Source: Gordius sp. MW1
Taxonomy: Eukaryota; Nematomorpha; Gordioida; Gordea; Gordiidae
Length of the DNA stretch: 64,000 nt
Assembly: GCA_964036665.1 (NCBI GenBank)
Contig: OZ038528.1
Location: 23,237,245 to 23,301,244 of the forward strand
Direction: 5' to 3'
Part shown: piece by piece, positions 11,057 through 21,380 of the stretch
How the letters are laid out: every line of letters begins with the position of its first letter
Numbering within the stretch: position 1 is the first letter of the stretch
Notes under the pieces: model-generated
Databases searched by the model: none
Seen by the model: only the letters and a program-made list of their open reading frames with translations
Told to the model about the DNA's origin: nothing
Made by a program: the position numbers and the translations under genes

Positions 11057-11800
11057 TAGAGGTGTGCACGGATCAAATTTTTTTGATCCGATCCGAGGGG
11101 TTTTTGAAAAATTTTATATCCGTCCGATCCGAGTTTTTTAAAATCTAAATCCGATCCGATCCGAGTTTTAAAATCTAAATCCAATCCGATCCGATCCGAA
11201 ATTTTTAAATTAAAATTTTACGAACAGACTTTTTATTGATGATTAAATTCAAAATACATAAAAATAAGGTATGGCAATTTTAATTGACCTGAAATAAATA
11301 TAAAATTTTATTTGACTAATTCCATATTATCATATAAATATAATAAAGAATTTAAATTTTCTGGTTTAATTCGCGTTCTTCTTTCTTCTAATATTCTTCC
11401 AGTCACCGAAAAATTTCTTTCCGGCGTAGCAGGTATAGCTAAAACTTTATTTGCCAGCTTATAAAGCCTTGGCAGGACTGTTTGATATGAAACCCACCAT
11501 TTTAGCAAATCTTTTTTTGATTCATATTTGCAATCTTCATTTTTTAACGAAAGGTAAATTGAGATTTCATCGGTAAGGTGAGAGGTGGTATTGGGCATCA
11601 AAAATGGTAAAGTAAAAAAGAATGCAAAGATAATTATGAAAAGGTATACTAAAAGTTATTAATTTAATTAATTAGAACTTATTGTTGTTTATTTTAAATT
11701 TGAAAATCCGATCCGATCCGACTAAAATAAGATGTTGATCCGATCCGACTTCCAAAACTCGGATCGGATGTCGAATCGGATTGATCCGTGCACACCTCTA
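11057..11800 (-). mobile_element. hAT element with GATCCGATCC words
   Basis: Terminal inverted repeats TAGAGGTGTGCACGGATC and GATCCGTGCACACCTCTA are flanked by a perfect 8-bp duplication ATTGCTAT (11049-11056 and 11801-11808). Both subterminal regions repeat GATCCGATCC. A transposase C-terminal remnant lies inside. The element is about 744 bp and non-autonomous, but its ends and duplication are well preserved, so it is relatively young. Confidence 0.92.
11308..11601 (-). pseudogene. hAT transposase C-terminal fragment
   Basis: About 97 codons of the hAT dimerisation domain, with WWVSYQTVLPRLYKLANKVL, then PATPERNFSVTGRILEERRT, then the NLNSLLYLYDN tail. The N-terminal and catalytic parts are missing, so this is an internal-deletion derivative. 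Confidence 0.85.
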
Positions 11801-11811
11801 ATTGCTATTAA

Positions 11812-11980
11812 TGTGTGTAGCCGGGGGGGGGCAGGGAGCTGCGGCTGCCCCCTTCTAGATCCAAAATTTGTGAAATTTTAATAAAATTATGGCTAAAATT
11901 TCAAAAATGTTCATTTTGCCCCTCCATAAATCATTTTTGCCTCCCCCCCTTCTAAATCCAATGCTGGCTACGCCCATGTT
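11812..11980. mobile_element. MITE family A copy
   Basis: Starts at TGTGTAGCC plus a G run and ends GGCTACGCCCATG, with the usual AT-rich centre. It sits directly beside the target duplication of the hAT element. Confidence 0.75.
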
Positions 11981-12099
11981 GCTGTTATATCCCATTACTT
12001 ATTGATATAAACTTGCTTTATTTAATGGTTTCTAAGCTTTTACTTGTATATTAAAGAAGATCATAGTTAAGAATATAGATGTAAAATGATTGTTCTTAA

Positions 12100-12220
12100 G
12101 ACCATGGGCGTAGGGAGGGATGATCATTTTTTGAAATTTTAGCCATAATTTTATCAATTTCCACAATTTTTGGATTTAGAGGGTGTCAGGCGCCCCTCCC
12201 TCTGGCTACGCCCATGCTTA
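12100..12220. mobile_element. MITE family A copy, short
   Basis: Starts CATGGGCGTAGGGAGGGATG and ends CTGGCTACGCCCATG. The first GC-rich block is deleted compared with other copies. Confidence 0.7.
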
Positions 12221-12225
12221 AGACC

Positions 12226-12442
12226 CATGGGCGTACGCAGGGGGGGGGGGGCTGCCCCCCCCCTAATTTAAAAAATAAGATTTTTTCAATACAAAAACCC
12301 TCAAGAATTAAAAAAAAAATGTTTTGCCCTCCTCTAATTTTGCTCTGCCCCACCCTCATTAGGTTATGCCCCACCCTAATTAGGCTTTGCTCCCCCCCTC
12401 GGGATAGACGAGACCTTTTTTATTTTTTACGCCCATGCTGTG
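12226..12442. mobile_element. GC-rich MITE related to family A
   Basis: Starts CATGGGCGTACGCAGG and ends TTTACGCCCATGC. The interior contains three iterations of a CCCCACCCTAATTAGG-like unit, unlike standard family A. Confidence 0.55.
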
Positions 12443-12799
12443 TGACATTAATATTTAAAGCTCATTTAAAAATATTTATATAATTATAATAGATTACATA
12501 AATGTAATGTTCCCGGCTATTTATGTGTGCAACATAAAAACTGCGAAGTTTATATATTAGGATAATAAGGGATATTCTTTTGTTTAAATTTTATTTATTT
12601 AATCGAATTCTATTAAGAGACGCACATTAAACCCTGAATGTTCATAAACATGTTAGTATAAAGTATATGGAGGGAATTTTTAAAAATAACATTCTATATA
12701 ATAAGAACTTTAAGCTTTTCAAGACTATTGCGCCAATAATTCAATCGTGTCATATATTTAAAAGTTTGTTATCGAAGCAAATAATAATTTGGCCAACGT

Positions 12800-12945
12800 T
12801 GGGGTTTAGCAGACAAAACATAAACAGACCCAAGTTTTCTTGGCCTGTATTCTTTGTCGACCTCTAGGCTTAGTCAAAATTTGAAAACCAGACCACAATC
12901 GACCGTTAGTCTTAGTTAAGCCAAATCCAGCCGTTTTTACAACAA
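12800..12945. mobile_element. Foldback MITE family B, partial
   Basis: Contains the family B words ACATAAACAGACC, TCGACCTCTAGGCTTAGTC and the terminal CCGTTTTTACAACA. Complete copies start AGTGTTGTAAAAACGG and are palindromic along most of their length. The left end of this one is degraded. Confidence 0.65.
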
Positions 12946-12982
12946 TAATATCAATACATATCATTAAATGTTAGGCTTAATT

Positions 12983-13106
12983 GGGGGGGGGGGGGGTCAT
13001 AAGACAAATTTTTTTTTAAATTCTTAAAGCTATTATTATAATTTTTTCAATAAGGGGGGAAGCAGCCGCCCTTTCCTGCTCCCCCTGGCTAGGCCTTAAA
13101 TACTTT
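12983..13106. mobile_element. MITE family A copy, degraded
   Basis: A G run, an AT-rich centre and AGCAGCCGCCCTTTCCTGC followed by CTGGCTAGGCC mark a damaged copy. The left terminus is not recognisable. Confidence 0.5.
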
Positions 13107-13342
13107 TGTAATGTTAAAGATTTAAAATTGCTATTCCCAAGAAATAAACTTATCATTAAATTTAAGCTTTAAGAGCTCGCACAAAATTTCAAATATTATA
13201 AGTAAACCTTTAAAAATTACATGGAGTTAAACGCCTAGCTCAAAATGAATCTTTTATATCAACCGAAATAGAGTAAAACATTTTCATCAATATAAATTTA
13301 TAGATGAATTTTAAAGAAAATGGAATATAAAGGGTTTGTATT

Positions 13343-13486
13343 CATGGGAGTAGCCAGGATTGGAATTAGAAGGGGGCAATGATGACTTAGGGAGGGGCAA
13401 AATGATAATTTTTTGAAATCTTAGCCATAGTTATATCATATTTGAAGAATTTCATGATTTAGAGGGGCCCCCTGGCTACGCCTATG
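13343..13486. mobile_element. MITE family A copy
   Basis: Complete copy from TCATGGGAGTAGCCAGG to CTGGCTACGCCTATG, with the typical AT-rich centre. No coding sequence. Confidence 0.75.
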
Positions 13487-13713
13487 TGTGAATTAATTTT
13501 AATACGAAAAGATAAAAAAAAACTAAAATGGCTTACATTGCTAAATGGAAGTAGTTATCATTTTTATTTTCGTAACAATATATTACACGCTCAACGAGAA
13601 TATAATAGAAAATAAATCAAAATCTCATTTTTCTCTTCCTTCCCGTGTATTTCGAATCGTTAGCCACTTTCCTAAAAGTGAAATATTAAAATATAGTAAA
13701 TTATTAGTATAAT

Positions 13714-14113
13714 CATAGACTAGTTAGACTGCTCGGTGTGCCATTTTTGTGCCAATTTTAAATGTGCACATATAATGGAAATATAGATTATAGTGATTTT
13801 GGGTTAAGTATTTATAAAACATAATAACAAAATACTGTGCTAGAAACAGCAGTTTAAAATATTATATCCTTAAACAAATCTTAAAAATACAGTGATGATG
13901 TAATGTTGAGGCAAATTAATTGAATCTTCATTTTATTAAAGTCATTTATTAACATTCCTTTATGATTTATTAATTAATGAGGAAGGTAAATTCACTTTTT
14001 CTGTTTGTACAATGGGGTACACTGCAGAAAGGCATGGGAGATAGTTAAATTCAAAATGGTGGATTCAATGGTAAAGATTTTACCATATGAAACACATGGC
14101 ACGAGCAGTCTAT
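13714..14113. mobile_element. MITE family C, complete copy
   Basis: About 400 bp between ATAGAC/GACTGCTC and GAGCAGTCTAT. It shares with the other copies the blocks GTGATGATGTAATGTT and GGGTACACTGCAGAAAG. It carries no insertion and so helps define the family sequence. Confidence 0.7.
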
Positions 14114-14299
14114 GTTTTCTATGAATATAATTTGAAAAGTTATCAAACAGCAAAAAATTAGGGGAGTGAATCAACCAATTCCTTACTTTCCCTTCTTTTT
14201 ATTCAGCTCCTTTTTCTTTAAAATCCATTCTTTTGTCTTTTTCCGTTGCGTTTGATTTTTTCGTTTGCGACTGAGAAAACTAATTTATATAAAAATAAT

Positions 14300-14625
14300 A
14301 ATAAATTGCAGGGAATTATTTAGCCAATCTCGCACTTATCCGTTATAAAGCAACACGCTAGACAAGTAGCCAATAAAAATTTATATATAAAGGTAATAAT
14401 TAGTCGGGCACAAAAAACAATAATGGAATTTGGACTGAGGCGAGTGCGAAAAAATAAAAGCCAAGTCATTAGCTAGTCTATATGCGAAAGCAAAATAAAA
14501 GTCCATTACAGAGGCATAAGTCCACAGTCATTTCCGTATACGTTTCCACAGCAATTACTAAAAAATTACAAGTTGACCAGGACAGGATGGACAACTAAAA
14601 GTGAACCCATAAATTGCATAGCAAT
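14300..14625 (-). repeat. Dispersed repeat family D
   Basis: Shares GGGAATTATTTAGCC, TTAGCTAGTCTATATGCGAA and the terminal CATAAATTGCATAGCAA with the copies at 34240 and 47835. The orientation is opposite to the 2535 copy. Confidence 0.6.
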
Positions 14626-14897
14626 ATAATTTAGTAAGAACCAAATGTCATTTGTGTGATTATAATTTCCTTTGGCTACAGATTGCTTCTAATTTTATAT
14701 TTTGGGAAAATGTCAACACAGTCACGACGCTTGAACATTGGTAATTAAAATGTAGTCTCCTGAATATATTTTCTTAAAATTACAGCATATGAATAACAAG
14801 TTATTTAACAGAAAAATAGAAGTCTTTGTATTTTAAAATTTACATAAAAAAATCAGGGTAGTCAAAAAAGTGTAATCTCTCAACAACCTATATTTAG

Positions 14898-16596
14898 TCA
14901 TAATATGCAATTGAGTATAAAAATATGTGATTCAAGCCTTATTTGTATTAATGGCATATACCATTTTTTAGTGCCTTTATCATATTTTATATGATCTTTG
15001 GGGATGGTATCAAGATTGACATCTTTGGAAGGATTTGTATCTATATCCATAACTAAACATATAAAATAAAAAATTTAAATGTTGAACAAAAAAGTTAAAG
15101 CAGCGTAGAAAATATGCATTTCAAACGTTTAAAAACAAATGCTAAACAGAAAAGATTTAATCCAACATAACAATATAAAAGATTATATGTACGTCTATTT
15201 AAAACTTGTTGCAAACATTGTCAAATTCTGCATTAGTTTTTAAAACTAGTATTGAAGAATTAGCTTTTAAATAAATTGATAACAAATAACCAGAAATATA
15301 AAAAAAATTGTTTGGCCATAACCATTACCCACATTTAAAGTTTTAAATTATTTTAAACAACCTTCTTCCACACTTTCAGGTTGATCCTGATCAGAATCAG
15401 AATTTAAACTTTCCAATGCATCGTCATCATTTGCATAGTATTTGGTATTATCTGTTTCAAGTTTTGCTTTTGGTATTTTAAAATTTAAATTTATTCCCGC
15501 TGTTAAACACAGAAATATCCTAAAAACAAATATATATTTGCAGTTAGATTATGGAACTTAGAAATAATAGTAATTGCCAAAATATTATATATATGGTTCA
15601 ATAACTTTTTAGCTTTGGCACTAGTGGGAAAATCTATGACAAGACCTCCAGTAAAGCCAGCTTTCATTGCTTGTTTAGTAATAAGCTTAATCTACAAAAA
15701 TTACCAAGAAATTAAATAAAGTTACATATAACAAGGCTTATGATTAATTTATACCTGAGCATCGCTGTCAGGATATACTTGAAATATAGCTCGACTATTC
15801 CTTTTCTATTAAATTATAAATATTTAAATTAAGTTATTATAAAATACTCCTAATGATTGTTAACATACCAACGAGGCATAAAGTGTGGAAAAAAATTTAT
15901 AAAGCCTTTTATGAATTGATTGAGCTGTGGTATTGGCACAACATAACCACTGTAAAGCTGAGATGCTAAAAAAATTATAACAATTAAAACAATACATTAC
16001 CTTATAGCTCCATCAAATGTTCCTGGTTTAAATGGCATACCATCCCCTAAATCTCCTAGCAAAAGGTCACCATCAACATTTCTTTCTAATGCAATATCTA
16101 TAGTTTTTTTGTAAAGTTCATTATACGTAATTTAGTTACCTAACATGGCTGGACTAATATCAATTCCAATCCACAAGTGACCTGATTCAGTTAAACATTC
16201 TCCACTCAATCCAGAACCACATCTAGCAGAAATATGAGTATAAACAATGATAAAAATTGTCAAGGATGACATAATTTATCAAATTAATGTCACTTTAACA
16301 AAATGCAAATTAACACAAGTATGCGTGATTGTGAAATACTACCCCAAATCTAATATTAAAGATGGTTCCTCATCAGATAAGGCCAATAACTCAATAGCTC
16401 TTTCACTCATTTCACTTTGTATTTTTATCATTCTAGAGCTATGGAAAATATAATAGACCCAACTAATATAATACTTGTTTGAATATTTTTTCGATTCTTT
16501 TTCATCATAAAACTAATAAAGTTATATTTAAAAATTATATTTAAACCAAACTAATTGCGCTGGCCCATTATATTCTGGTCTGTTGTTTTTTTGCAT
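14898..16596 (-). CDS. BUD23: BUD23, 18S rRNA (guanine-N7) methyltransferase
   Basis: BUD23 (with partner TRMT112) methylates a guanine of 18S rRNA and is needed for small-subunit maturation. Ten exons join in phase: 16552-16596, 16475-16512, 16343-16438, 16140-16222, 16001-16097, 15869-15965, 15755-15805, 15606-15691, 15362-15519 and 14898-15052, giving about 301 residues (human about 281). The start [15 protein letters not shown] fits the family N-terminus. The SAM site is LILDLGCGSGLSG, then [11 protein letters not shown], then [20 protein letters not shown] and ALQWLC. Further matches are KRLYKFF and [14 protein letters not shown]. Introns are as short as 35, 36, 39 and 42 bp. The oddity is the C-terminus: after exon 8 the protein is acidic and Ser/Asp-rich, and the family's basic YTGRKRK-type tail is not seen. 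The last exon is therefore the least certain part. Confidence 0.9.
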
Positions 16597-17050
16597 TTTA
16601 CAGCTGATACACCTGTTTTGATTGCAAGCCTTTCCTGCGACATCACCTAATGCTAAGTCGAAAGCTTAAACAACGCGGCCCGCCCCGTACAAGATCATTT
16701 AAGTTGTACAAATTGTGAAGGAATTCTGGCTATAAGGTTGTTATTATTTTTTAAATAGGGCACTGCAAATGCGATGTAGGAAGAAATTTAATGCCACGTA
16801 AATTTTGTCATACTCTTTTATTATAGAGATCCCCGGACGAAAGAATTATAAAGCTCGCAAATTTCTTTTAGCCTATTATTATAATTGAATGATAAAATAA
16901 TTTGTGGACAATGATATTTGCATATAGTTAGAAAATGTGACTGCCATAGATGCACATCTAGGGCCAATTAAGTCAAATGTTAACAACCTGATTTTTAATT
17001 AAAAATATAAGACCCTTTTTCTGACTTCTTTCTCTCTAAGAAATTACTAA
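16597..17050. other. BUD23 upstream region
   Basis: The sequence next to the ATG is locally richer in CpG (GCGGCCCGCCCCG near 16675), fitting a housekeeping promoter. No TATA box is evident. The remaining 300 bases up to the LTR element show nothing recognisable. Confidence 0.4.
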
Positions 17051-17055
17051 GCAAT

Positions 17056-17190
17056 TGTTATGATTGTACTATTTTATGTTTGTAACATCGAATTGAAAAA
17101 TATTTTTTGTTTTTTATCAACAACCACATGTGACATAATTTGAATAATAAACTTAGTTCTAAAACACATTCTGGAATTACGGTTGTTTCA
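17056..17190 (+). repeat. 5' LTR
   Basis: 135 bp, equal in length to the 3' LTR and differing at six positions (about 95.6% identity by direct comparison). It contains AATAATAAACTTAG, a possible polyadenylation signal shared by both LTRs. Confidence 0.93.
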
Positions 17191-17192
17191 TT

Positions 17193-17206
17193 TGGCGACG
17201 AGGAAC
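17193..17206 (+). promoter_or_regulatory. Primer-binding site
   Basis: TGGCGACGAGGAAC, two bases downstream of the 5' LTR. It starts with TGG, the complement of the tRNA CCA tail, as in Ty3/gypsy elements. The primer tRNA was not identified. Confidence 0.7.
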
Positions 17207-17223
17207 TTATTATTCAAGGATGA

Positions 17224-18055
17224 ATGATGCTATTAAAAATAAAACGGATACTGACAACGAACGGTATATCAAAACCCTTTCTACAACCATCGGAGACTGA
17301 CAAGGAAGTCGATATATCAAAAATCGTTCTACAACAATTCTCCCCGGAGATTCCAGTGGAAGAATATTTCGACATTGTAAAGTATACATTGTTGGCTAAA
17401 GGAATTCATGCCGAGGGGGAAGAACTAAAGCGTATTTTAAAAAAATTATTCTTAGCTTACTTTGGAATCGCCATCGTTATTCAGGTTAAAAATTTTCCAC
17501 TTCCAAAAACTATCTTAGAGGCCAGTTTTGATGAAATTTTGGAGACTTGTCAAAGTATTTTTAAGCCCAAATCTAGCTTCATGGCGTCAAGACTTGAATT
17601 CATTCGGATTATAAGAGCTGAAGGAGAGACTGTTTTGGAATTAACAAAACGTTTGAAAGAAACGGCTCAGCTTGCAAAATTTGAAAAGGATGTCGAAGAA
17701 CAGCTGCGTGACCAGTTTCTAGCGAATTCGTCATCCAAGATTGAAGTGGAAATTCGAAGTAAATATCCAAGTATGATGGATCATGATAGTAGATGCCTAA
17801 CATTTAATCAAATTTTGGATATGGCCTTGGCATGGGAAAGAGCGGAAAACGAAGTTAACACCGCGAATATTAATAAAATCAAATATAGTCGAAATGTGAC
17901 AAGTGTCAATAGAGAGCACAAGGAGGCGAATCGTTCTTCAATATTTACCGCTTCGGGAGGTCCCACTTATATGCAAATTGTCCAGCCATCAATGCCACAT
18001 GTAATAAATGCAAGAAAATAGGACATTTTGCAAGGGCTTGTAAAGGTAAACCTAT
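17224..18055 (+). pseudogene. gag with CCHC zinc knuckle, frameshifted
   Basis: An open frame from 17224 to 18021 encodes a retrotransposon gag-like protein (265 codons), with helical segments such as FDEILETCQSIFKPKSSF and ETVLELTKRLKETAQLAKFE. The zinc knuckle CNKCKKIGHFARAC (C-x2-C-x4-H-x4-C) lies at about 18008-18050 in a different frame, so a frameshift near 17990-18005 separates it from the main frame. The frameshift may be decay; a programmed shift cannot be excluded. Confidence 0.85.
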
Positions 18056-18146
18056 TTATAATATTCAGGGTGGAGATGGATATGGAAGTTCAGATGACAA
18101 TTCAATTAATCAAGTTAGAAGAGTAGGGGTTAATAGAGCTACTATA

Positions 18147-18362
18147 ATGGCATGTTCCAATGATATTTCATATTGTCTTGAATATGATACTGGAGCACAG
18201 GTATCAGTTATTAACAAGAAGATATGGAACCAAGTGGGCAGTCCCAAGTTAAGACAAATTAATAACCTAACCGCGTATGGTCAAAAGACGCTATTTATGG
18301 GGGAAGTGATTATTAAACTAAAAGCATGGATGTACCGTTGTTTGGGTTATCTTGAATTTTAG
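18147..18362 (+). pseudogene. Retropepsin-type aspartic protease fragment
   Basis: The catalytic motif EYDTGAQVSVI is clear and is followed by the expected strand pattern up to IIKLKAW. The downstream continuation (VPLFGLS, then EFGLEIP) is in another frame and holds one in-frame TGA near 18350, probably from TGG. Only the first part of pol is therefore left. Confidence 0.82.
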
Positions 18363-18370
18363 AATTCGGT

Positions 18371-19200
18371 TTGGAGATTCCGAAATGTGTAAGGATTAAC
18401 AAAGTCTGCAAGGAGGTCAACACAATTCGTAGCAGATTAATAATTCCTGCCCGTCGTGTTCCCTTTCCCGTAAGAAAACCGAGGTTCTCTAAAAGGGAAA
18501 CCATAAATACAACAAAAAAAGATGATGATGAACGAAAATTGTTCATTGGCGGGATTAGCTGGAAAACAACAGAAAGTGATCTTAAAACATACCTCACCAA
18601 ATTTGGTAACGTAATTGATGCTAATATTAAGACGGATCCCCACACAGGGAATTCACGAGGATTTGGCTTTGTTTTATTTGAAACCGTTCAAGCTGTTGAA
18701 TGTTTAATTGCATCTGGACCTCGTGTTATTAATGGTAAACAAATTGATCCTAAAAAAGCTAAAAGTAGACCTGGTCGGGAGCTGTTACGCGCCACCACAG
18801 AAGATGAGATTAAAGCTATTTTGGATAAATATGGCAACATTGAAAAAACTGGGCAGCCTTTTGATAAAGTAAAGAATCGAAAAAGAAAAGGTTGCTTTAT
18901 TGCATTTGATAATCCAGAAATTGTGCAGGAAAACTATAAGAACTCTAAAATTGTCATCAAAGGCAAAGAGTGTGATGTAAAAAAGGCTACACCACCCAGC
19001 AAAGCACCTCAGCAAGCCAGTCACATGAATTACAACCAAGCCAATGCTGGTTGGATCAAAACTCTCCCTACTATCAAGGCTTAGGTGGCAACAATTACGG
19101 CAACTATGATTATTCCGGCTATTATTGTCAAGGCCAACCACAAGTTGCCCCGGCCATTAATCAAGGAAATGAGGGTAAAGCCAAACTGCGGTCCCTGTTG
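18371..19200 (+). pseudogene. Captured hnRNP (two-RRM) retrocopy fused to pol remnant
   Basis: One frame (18371-19084) runs from a pol segment (LEIPKCVRINKV, then PARRVPFPVRKP, which resembles the start of gypsy reverse transcriptase) straight into a host-like RNA-binding protein. RRM1 is complete: RKLFIGGISW (RNP2), SRGFGFVLF (RNP1), then the linker DPKKAKSRPG typical of the Squid/hnRNP D group. RRM2 keeps EDEIKAILDKYGNIE, PFDK and RKGCFIAF (RNP1) but lacks the first strand (RNP2). A frameshift near 19055 moves the Gly/Tyr-rich tail (GGNNYGNYDYSGYY) into another frame. There are no introns, so the source was mRNA. No separate poly(A) or target duplication was seen at its borders. Confidence 0.85.
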
Positions 19201-19309
19201 GATTGGACTTGACCTAACCCTAGAACTAATCTAGAACACAATAGAGAAAAGCAAGGTTGTTATCACGATAAGGGTTTAAGTTCACGAGAATTTTAAAATA
19301 ACCAGCCAG

Positions 19310-19640
19310 TGTGGAAAAAACGAAATTAGAACTGGTTGGAGGGAGGGCACGGTATTACAACGAAAAGGAATATGGTCATATACAGTGGAAAGTAAAGGAA
19401 AACAAATAAGGAAGCACGCGGACCAATTAAGGAGGAGGGAAGAAGAAGCCAAAGATCAACAGGCACTAAGTTCAGCGGCATCGATACCAGTGGAGGAATT
19501 TCAAGAAGAGGTGGAGGAAACGCATGATCAACAAATGTCGAGATCAGCCTCACTGGTATTTGAACAGTCAGTATAAGAGGAATACGAAAATGTTTTCCTA
19601 AGAAGAATTAAGAAACCGCCAAGTAGATTGATTGAAGAGA
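19310..19640 (+). pseudogene. Integrase C-terminal remnant
   Basis: Short open pieces in more than one frame. KHADQLRRREEE (19412-19447) resembles the end of Ty3/gypsy integrase, where a basic region and HxxQLRxR motif close the polyprotein. This shows that the hnRNP insert is followed by the original 3' end of pol. Confidence 0.65.
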
Positions 19641-19660
19641 TGTGAAGATGTAAATAATTA

Positions 19661-19672
19661 AGCGGGGAGAGA
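19661..19672 (+). promoter_or_regulatory. Polypurine tract
   Basis: AGCGGGGAGAGA directly precedes the 3' LTR, the position used to prime plus-strand synthesis. Confidence 0.8.
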
Positions 19673-19807
19673 TGTTATGATTTTACTATTTTATGTTTAT
19701 AACATCGAATTGAAAAATATTTTTTGTTTTTTATCAACAACCACATGTGATATAATTTGAATAATAAACTTAGTTCTAAAACATATTCTGGAATTAAGGT
19801 CGTTTCA
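19673..19807 (+). repeat. 3' LTR
   Basis: 135 bp, homologous to 17056-17190 over its whole length and followed at once by the GCAAT duplication. Confidence 0.93.
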
Positions 19808-19829
19808 GCAATCTTTCGCATTTTAAATT

Positions 19830-20175
19830 TTTTTAGTGTTGTCGTGTCCTCCTATACAAAAGTTACGGATTTCCCCCCACCCCCCACCGCGCTTCTATAC
19901 ACACGCGTTTATAATACCGTGTATCGCATACATACTTATTCGTTCTCCCCCCTCCCCGCACTTATATACGCAAAGGTTGTAAAACTGCGTATCTCATACA
20001 ATACTTATTCGATTCCCCCCTACATTTATTGCAAGTTCGTTGATGGATATATTACTTGTGTCGGACCCTTTTGATCTTACACGCGTTAAAACATCTGCTG
20101 TATTTCTTGTAATCGTAGCGTAGTATTGAACCCTACTACTTTATATGTGGTCTTCCCCCCCCCCACGCGCTTATA
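19830..20175. repeat. Degenerate C-rich repeats
   Basis: Three to four diverged units of about 70-100 bp, each with a C run (CCCCCC), CACTTATATACG-like or CGCTTCTATAC-like text and CATACATACTTATTCG or a variant. No coding function seen. Confidence 0.5.
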
Positions 20176-21375
20176 CGTGTTTGTTCTATCAAATCAGTAA
20201 ACAACGCACTGTACGAAAAACATTTTTTTCTGTATTTTCAATCACTCTAAAATTCTTGTGAATTTCTTTGTACTAAGTAGATAAAATAAACGTAAATAAA
20301 AACTATAAATCGTACTAAGTCTACAATAAGTGTGAAATATCAAATTACTGATTTAACGCAAAAACAAAAAATAATCTTAGTCGTCTTGTCAATTTACCAA
20401 AGTCAATATTGGAAAAAGTATGCAATAATATTAAATATGTCTAAAGAATGTTTAGGTAGTGTTTACCATAGTGGTAAGTTTATAATCACGCAAACTTAGT
20501 GACATTTCCCATAAGTAGACATATAATTTATAACTTATATAAGATAGAGCTTGTCCTAATTACTTATGCACAGATCGCCGCTACACATGTCACTGAACCC
20601 TTATAAATGTCAGCTCCTGTCTTGATAGTTAAATATTAGGTAGCTGAAAACAAATGAATAACACATATGTTGCAATTAGGAATGCTTGGGCGTAACATAT
20701 TGTAAGTTAAATCTCCCCTTCTATCACCAACACATCTTGTCATTTTAAGTATGATTCTAATTATTAATTGTTCCTATGTTTTAAAGTTGATGTACAAGAT
20801 TTTCTTCCTAGATCTCGTAATTATAAAGTGTAAAAAAATTTAAGCATAATATTAAACATTAATTACCAATAAGATCTAACCAGGATATTTTGAATTACTA
20901 TGGACTACAAATAAAAATATGTCTAATTAAATCAAACACAAAAGTAGATTACATTCATATAATTGGTTTTACTCGAGGTATAGTGGAATTTATTCTCACT
21001 CAGAAGTCAGAATAACTGTTCAATACAGGGTTTTGGTCTTACAAGTACCACAAATCATCAAAGAGCCCTTTCGCTACTTGTTATCAATTGTAGGAGTATG
21101 AACTGCAATGGAAAACCAAAAAAGAACTGCAATGGAAAACCAAAAAATATTTTTAAGTCTACGCACGGTCCTAATTATGAGAAACCAATAGAAGAAAAAT
21201 ATTAAAGCTCTTTAAAAAATAGAGTTGTTCTATATCTAATTCTAAATACATGAAAAATAATCGTTCAATTTATTTCAACTTTCATCTATCATTGTCTACA
21301 GTTTATAATATCGTTATGGTTTTATGTTTTAATTTGTAAACCAAAATAGAGTTGGTAAAATCATATGTTTTTATC
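20176..21375. other. Intergenic, nothing recognised
   Basis: AT-rich sequence without long frames or recognisable repeat ends. The only small feature is a direct duplication of AACTGCAATGGAAAACC near 21100-21145. Confidence 0.4.
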
Positions 21376-21380
21376 GCTTC

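Larger units (their letters stand above)
17056..19807 (+). mobile_element. LTR retrotransposon (Ty3/gypsy type) carrying an hnRNP cDNA
   Basis: Complete insertion unit of 2752 bp: 135-bp LTRs (TGTTATG to GTTTCA), a 5-bp target duplication GCAAT on both sides (17051-17055, 19808-19812), TGGCGACGAGG two bases after the 5' LTR as primer-binding site, and a polypurine tract just before the 3' LTR. Order: gag, CCHC knuckle, DTGA protease, a short stretch resembling the start of reverse transcriptase, a two-RRM hnRNP coding sequence without introns, a remnant resembling the integrase C-terminus, 3' LTR. Most of RT, RNase H and integrase are absent. The two LTRs differ at six positions, so the insertion is not recent. 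Frameshifts and stops break gag-protease and the hnRNP part. Confidence 0.9.

Noticed and set aside
12186..12483. Open frames on both strands
   Set aside because: They lie within GC-rich MITE sequence and have no gene context.
18371..19084. Free-standing host hnRNP gene
   Set aside because: It has no introns, lies between pol remnants inside intact LTRs with a target duplication, and its tail is frameshifted.
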